From contig CM065805.1 of the NCBI GenBank assembly GCA_033398695.1, forward strand, positions 165,951,787 through 166,015,786: DNA of 64,000 bases, in the 5' to 3' direction. This document shows positions 58,370-64,000 of this stretch, piece by piece. Source of the stretch: Orobanche coerulescens. Lineage: Eukaryota; Streptophyta; Magnoliopsida; Lamiales; Orobanchaceae. Each line of letters starts with the position of its first letter. Position 1 is the stretch's first letter. A program made the position numbers and the translations under genes. The notes beneath the pieces are model-generated. The model was not told where the DNA came from. It saw nothing but the letters and a program-made list of their open reading frames with translations, and did no database searches.

Positions 58370-58850
58370 TCGCTAGCCAGCTCGGGTGGGTCCGACGGGA
58401 TCACGGAGTGGGATTCGTGGCTTCGTCCCGGTCCTAGGCGACGTGTGGTGCTTGAGTATTTCGCTATCCAGCTCGGGTGGGTCCGACAGGATCATGGAGT
58501 GGGATTTGTGGCTTCGACCCGGTCCTAGGCGATGTGAGTACTATGTTTTGTGAATGTGTTTGCTCACCTCGGGAGGGTTCGACGGGACCACGGAGGGAAT
58601 TCCAATGGCTTCGACCTGGGTTCACGAGTGAAACTTCACCGCTACGTGTGTATATTTTGTGATTGTTTTTCGCTCACCTCGGGAGGGTCCGCTGGGATCA
58701 CGGAGGGAATTCCATTGGCTTCGACCTGGATTCACGAGTGCGGTTGCTTATGTTTTGTGAATGTGTTTGCTCACCTCGGGAGGGTTCGACGGTGCCACAG
58801 AGGGAATTCCATTGGCTTCGACCTGGATTCACGAGTGAAACTTCACGGGT
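58370..58850 (+). repeat. Tandem repeats in LTR H
   Basis: Two units with GGTGGGTCCGACGGGATCA, then three units of about 105 bp with GAGGGAATTCCATTGGCTTC. They create several overlapping spurious ORFs. The 3' LTR repeats them from about 63750. Confidence 0.85.
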
Positions 58851-59589
58851 GCGTGTGTATTTTATGTCCGTCGAGGACGCATGACGTGGGTTTTTAACCT
58901 TGTGTATTATGGTTGGTTTTATTTGCGAAAACAAAACCTTTGGGATGTGACCCCTGTTGATTTTGGAAAGATAGGATTTGATAATCCTAATTTGTTTTCT
59001 ATTAAAACTCTCGATGGCATTTTAAACTGTTTCATAAATTGTTTCCCTTTAATTGTGGTCTTTCGGTTTTGGAATGTTTTACCCAAACTCTTGCCTCGGG
59101 AAGTACTTTTCGTTACATTTGGATTTTTGAGGATTCCTGGTTATTGTTATTCGTGGAATGTGAATTGTATGGCTCGTGTTTTTGCACTTGTACTTGCACT
59201 AGCAAAACAGTGGAGTTTTGCTAACCCCCGAGTATTCGGGGGGTGGATGTCTATTTTTGCATTCAGGTTTTGGAGCATAACACAGGGTCGGCACGAAGGA
59301 TGATGAAAGATGATCGATACTAATCACATGAGGAACCGTACATTGTGTATTGGTTCAGTTGTACTTTATTTTCCGCTGCTATATTTTTCCCCGTTGTACG
59401 GGTGTGGTTGTATTTTTGACCCCTGCGTGGGAATGAGTTGTATATTTTTATTGAAGACCAAATCGGTCTACTGAGTCATTTTAGCCTTGAAGGCATTGTC
59501 GAGATGTTAAATATTGTTACCAGCCTGGTAGATCCTCGAGGAGAGGGTCTACGGCGTGTAATATCCCTGAGTGGATTGGGGGTGTTACA

Positions 59590-62209
59590 TAAATGGTATC
59601 AGAGCTTAGGTTGTGGAAACCTAGGCTGTCGGGTCAGTGGTGTCTGTTGAGTTTTGTCTCGTCGGATTTTATCTGACTGAGTCGTGTCGCGACGCGTCGT
59701 CTGAGTTTGTTGGTCGTGATTAGTATCGTGGGGCGATCATCATCTTCGTGCGACCTGTGGATGTAAGTCTCCCTTCTTTGTGCTGTGCCTCGTGTGACAC
59801 GAGCTATTTTTTTGATTATGAGTTAATTGACGGAATCCTCTTATGGATTTTGATTTCTTGATATGCGGTTATTTGACCCTCATATTTCGTTCATATGAGG
59901 AGTAGTGTTGCTGGATTGTGCATGTTTGACTTTATTTCTTTTATCCGCTGCGTGAGTTCTTTCGTAATGGCTTTCGGTATTTTACCGACTGAGTTCTATT
60001 TCGAAAACCGATTCCCTTAGTCGAGTTTTGGCATTTTGGCCTTGAATATTTTATGACGGTTTGATAAATGATCATGTGAGTTTTTAGGCATTCTAGCCTA
60101 ATAGATTTTTGAAAACCTTGAGTATCTTAGAAAATAAATTTCGAGACGTACCTTTAAAATGAATTATTTTCTCGCGGTACTTTCAAGGTGCCTTCTAGTG
60201 CCGCAATATGTTTCAAAATTATTCCAATTGAGGACCAAAATATTTTGAGATATTTTCAATTATTTTTTTAGAAATGCAGTTGCTTAGATCCAAGTGTCGA
60301 ATATTTCTGAAAGTTTCCATTTTAAGGAGAGTGTCCTCGTTTTATCAAATGCAAGATGGTTTTCAAAGTCTCGATAATTGTGTTTGTACAACTTTTTGAA
60401 AATGTGATACTCAAGATCAACTGGTGTTTTCCAAATTGTTTTTCAAAATGTGATTTTCATTTTCTTTAAAACCTATCAATTCCCGTTTGCGGTCTGGGAA
60501 TGTATGTATGATGTTCGCATTGTCGTTATGATGTTAGCTTCCGAATATGATCGAATTGGTGGCATGAACGTTGAGGCGTTGCCACGTATTTGTAGTACTA
60601 GCCCTCTGTGAGAGGTGTGAACTAGTATTTACTGTTTGTCGCATCGTGGTGATTTGCGTGTTGTCGCACGAGTGTGAGCTATTGAAGCTTGGGTTGGTGT
60701 GTTCATGTATATGTGTGATTATTTCATGATGGTTGTAATTATGTGCTGGTTATCGTTCGGGCCGTTGAAGTCGCCGAACGATACCGTCGTTGCTGTAGTG
60801 TTTGTGTGTGTATTACTTTACGATGGTAATCTTTGTATATGATATGTGTTATGATTCCTTGTTGTGCTGAGTTGGCATCTCCGCTATGTTGTTTTGCGAC
60901 GTTATGTCCCATTATATCTAGCATTTGTATTTTCGGTATGCCCAGCCGAGGCGTTTCAACCGTGATGTGCCGGGGCATGCACGTGTAAATTGTCCTTCTC
61001 GTCAGTAACGCGTTTCAAGTGCGTACTCGAGGAACACCGAATTCAGTTTTGCGAATTGGCTACCGAGACTTTCGGAGTTCGCGCTTCAGCACAAGTTATC
61101 AGGATCGGCTTTGAGTTTGAAGGATGTTTCTGTCGGTTGCTTGTTGTGTTGTCACCTTGATTTCGTGTTGTGAGTTTCAGGAACGACACTTCTTTTAGAA
61201 GAGGTCGAATATAATACCCGTATTATTTTTGGCTCCTGCATTTTCTCTTTCTCAATTCTATCGGCTCGCTCGTGTTCGTTGATACTTTCTGAACTTGTTC
61301 TGTATTCCGGTTTCATCGTTCGAACGAGCTGTGATCTTGTTGTGGGTCGATCTGGTTATCGCTGTGATTTTTTCGAGTTCGGTTCGATTCTTGTGAACCT
61401 TGTTCGGAAGTGACATCATCTGGTTCTATTAGTTCTTTTATTCGAAGTGGATCGGATTTGGAACTCTTGTGTTTTCGACTCTGTCGACTCGTTTATGTTC
61501 GTTGACATTTCTGAGCTTGTCCTGCCCCTTGCTTTTGTTGATCGAACGAGTGTGGTATTATTTCGGAATAACTCGTTTGTCGTTGTGACTTTTCTATTGC
61601 TATTCCCTTTCCTGTGGATCTTATATGAATGCACATCCTGTTGTTCTCACCAGATCATCCTGGGAGTTGTTGTTTGAGTTTTATTATCATTCGTGTTTCG
61701 GACATGATTGTTCGATTTTTGTTGTCTCGATCGTTTGTTTGTTCGGTTTTTGTTCTCGTTTTGTGATTGTTGAGCGTTCAGGCTCCTTCCTAATTCCCTT
61801 AAGTTCGGGAAATTAGTCTCGTTTTCGATCTTCCAACCCTTGAGCGGTGGAATTTCGTATTTGTTCAGCGATTGACTCGCGTTTTGATTGATGTACCGTT
61901 GGGTTGGTCAATCGTATTGATTTTCGTTCGTTGTGTTTTGTGATTGTTCGGATAATTGACTTGATTGTATTATCCATTTGATGACGCTTGTCACTTGTTG
62001 GTTCTATGATATCCCTAACGGCGACGTTGTGTTGGTCGTCGTGGAGCGTGTTTTCACACCGTATATTCCTTTGCGTTGCTTGTAACGTTTCGCCGTTGGG
62101 CATGAGTTACGCGCTTCTTGTGTATCTCGTTGAGTTTTTCCTGGCGGGATATTTCTTCTCCCTACTTGTTTTAAGTTTCGGGACGAAACTTCTTTTAAGG
62201 AGGGTAGAA
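59590..62209 (+). other. Interior of element H
   Basis: 2.6 kb, T-rich on the plus strand, without an ORF showing gag or pol motifs. It has the PBS at the left and the palindrome plus PPT at the right. No relic of RT, RNase H or integrase was recognised by eye. Confidence 0.7.
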
Positions 62210-64000
62210 TGTAATATCCGCAATTTTTGATTTTCGGTAAATTTCTTTTTTTCGGCCGGAGTCCGTTTTGACAACTCTCTCATGACCGTTTCGTTATTCT
62301 GAGAATGATTAATTCTACACTTTTTGTCATCCGAGTTCGTTTCGGTGTCGTTCTGTTGAATTCCGTGTTCTTTAGCGACTTTTCCACGTATGAGTTCGAC
62401 TTTGTTAAATCACCATTAATTTTTGGAAACTCCAAAAATTCTGAATCTTTGCAATATTATAAAGCATCGAGTTAGCTTTCCAATGGTTCAAACGGTGAGT
62501 CAATCAGAGTCCGGACGGGGGAGTTATGGTCGAAATAGCTAAGTCACTCTCATTCCCAGTTTTTGGCCGAGCACTCTGTACCTTGTGCCGCGGCACATGC
62601 CGCGAGGCGCGGCACATTGCCGAGTCACTGCCGGCAGATTGGCCACTGTGCGCGGCACACTACCCAGGCCGCGGCTGCCGTGCAGCCTATTTATGGCCCT
62701 GCAGACGGGTTTTTGGCCATTTTTCTCCTCCTTCTCCTTCTCTTCCGCGGCTGAGGGTGTGCTTATCATGGAGCCATGTTGTTTAACAACAAATCCACGA
62801 AGTTCTTGAGTTCATAACATCAATCAATCATCCTATATCGTCCTTTGATCCAGCGAATCAAGGTAATCTTCCTTAGAACCCTAATTTCGTGAATTTGGGG
62901 GTTTTTGCATTTTTGTCCGATTCGTTCTGTGTTGTTGATTAATTCATGATGGGTATGATTAATCTTGGTAGTATTATTGTGTTTAACATCGTTTAATCCA
63001 TTGTTCTTCGTCGAATCGAAGTATATTTCTTGATTTCCTTCTAATCGACTTTTTAGGGGATTTGTCCTCGATCTCGTTTTCCATCCGTTTTTGTTGGATA
63101 GATTGTGGTTAAATGATGTTGTTAAACATATTCTATGGATTGTATATCCATATTTCAACTTGGAATTCTGTTTTCGTGTTTTGTCGGGACGAATCGTGTT
63201 CTTGGCCGTTTTGGGGAAAAACACTTGAACATTCGTCGTTCGTTCTTTGAATTCAACGGCTTTGAGTCATGCTATGGAATTCATTTTCATTGTTGTTATT
63301 GTCCTCCGTAGTTTATTATCGCGAGTTGGCATTCGGTGGAGTCGGCGGGTTCGTAGTCCGTTCGTGCCAACCTACTTCGGTCGATTCTCCGCGTTGTGGT
63401 TGTTCAAGGCAAGTACCTTGTCCATACTATTCTTGTTTTGTGAATATGATAATTGGTGATCATCTTGGTGTGTTTGTTTATTTGTTTGAAATGAGTTTTC
63501 AAAAGACTCGGCTAGCCTCGTTAAGGGCTCACTTTCAAACGCGTGTGTTTTGTAAATTGTGGGTTGTAAGTGACTATGTGAATCCTATGGATATGTTTGG
63601 TGTTGATGATGCACTTGGTATTTACGTGTGGACGTATATTGTTTCATTTCGGTGCATTGTGGTTTGACGTGGTGTTTTGCTAAGTGTTTGATGCCTCTGG
63701 GTGAATTGTTTGGATATCCTTGGTGTGATATGTTATTTGTGCATGATTGATTCGCTAGCCAGCTCGGGTGGGTCCGACGGGATCACGAAGTGGGATTTGT
63801 GGCTTCGACCCGGTCCTAGGCGATATGAGTACTGTGTTTTGTAAATGTGTTTGCTCACCTCGGGAGGGTTCGACGGGACCACGGAGGGAATTCCAATGGC
63901 TTCGACCTGGGTTCACGAGTGAAACTTCACCGCTACGTGTGTATATTTTGTGATTGTTTTTCGCTCACCTCGGGAGGGTCCGCTGGGATCACGGAGGGAA
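62210..64000 (+). repeat. 3' LTR of element H (partial)
   Basis: First 1791 bp of the 3' LTR; matches 56822 to about 58720. Truncated by the window end. Confidence 0.92.
62585..62696 (+). promoter_or_regulatory. LTR H (3') palindrome array and TATA
   Basis: Counterpart of 57192-57314. It carries several one-to-few-base deletions in the GC palindromes compared with the 5' LTR, whereas the flanks differ at only a few positions per several hundred bp. Confidence 0.6.

Larger units (their letters stand above)
56822..59589 (+). repeat. 5' LTR of element H
   Basis: Order: start TGTAATATCCGC, palindrome array (57192-57300), TATA (57304-57314), hairpin CAAGGCAAGTACCTTG (58023-58038), tandem repeats (58370-58850), double hairpin (59200-59242), acceptor-like TTTTTGCATTCAG (about 59254-59266), terminal inverted repeat ending GGGGGTGTTACA. 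Confidence 0.92.
56822..64000 (+). mobile_element. Element H: non-coding gypsy retrotransposon, cut by window edge
   Basis: 5' LTR 56822-59589 (2768 bp), PBS TGGTATCAGAGCTTAGG (59594-59610), interior 59590-62209 without coding potential, palindrome AAGTTTCGGGACGAAACTT (62172-62190) and PPT (TTTTAAGGAGGGTAGAA), then 3' LTR from 62210 to beyond the window. The two LTRs are nearly identical outside the palindrome array, so insertion is recent. It lacks gag and pol and so depends on a helper; the PBS equals that of G. LTR B belongs to the same family. Confidence 0.9.

Noticed and set aside
59594..59610. tRNA-like TGGTATCAGAGCTTAGG sequences near LTR ends as possible tRNA genes
   Set aside because: These are primer-binding sites complementary to the initiator-Met tRNA 3' end. 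No cloverleaf surrounds them.

Overview
The window is nuclear DNA of a flowering plant, probably a eudicot. It holds one intact multi-exon plant gene, an intronless LONELY GUY (LOG)-like gene, and a dense nest of LTR retrotransposons with a few small DNA transposons. No prokaryotic features, rRNA, tRNA or CRISPR arrays were seen. All calls come from reading the sequence. No alignments or searches were run.

Layout. 1-8004 is nested Ty3/gypsy material: element A (minus strand, gag/protease relics and a 2.3 kb LTR) sits in the primer-binding region of element B (2.8 kb LTR). B sits in a third LTR, C, which in turn sits in the 5' LTR of element D. D (8005-14218) keeps its PBS, RNase H and chromodomain relics, a polypurine tract and a full 3' LTR, but its middle is replaced by about 1.9 kb carrying a LOG-like ORF on the minus strand. 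14219-15695 is a Stowaway-like MITE split by a 1.19 kb hAT-type element with an 8-bp target duplication. 16808-27813 is a complete 10-exon gene on the minus strand for a 458-residue UBA-UAS-UIM-UBX protein (PUX7-like), with small transposons in its introns and a duplicated TATA region at its 5' end.

28969-about 56600 is a gag-only Ty1/copia element broken up by later insertions. A solo gypsy LTR E (30452-34007, TSD CTATC) lies in gag. A 3.4 kb tandem duplication covers half of E, the copia gag and the start of LTR F. The non-coding gypsy element F runs 38930-56479, and the nearly intact chromovirus G (40830-49720) is inside F's left LTR. 56822 to the window end is element H, another non-coding gypsy element with the same type of PBS and PPT as G.

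Main result of the hunt: the LTRs share a modular plan. Arrays of short CpG-containing palindromes (TAGCGTGCGCTA, TTACGTACGTAA, GTGCCGCGGCAC, or a CACGTG-centred repeat) lie directly upstream of the TATA box in gypsy LTRs and in the copia LTR. Homologous LTRs (B and H) carry different palindromes at the same place, and the arrays diverge faster than their surroundings between the two LTRs of one element. Downstream, the gypsy LTRs share a GGCAAGTA hairpin (which matches a GC-type splice donor), family-specific tandem repeats, in several a double hairpin, a possible acceptor, and a 30-35 nt inverted repeat at the 3' terminus.
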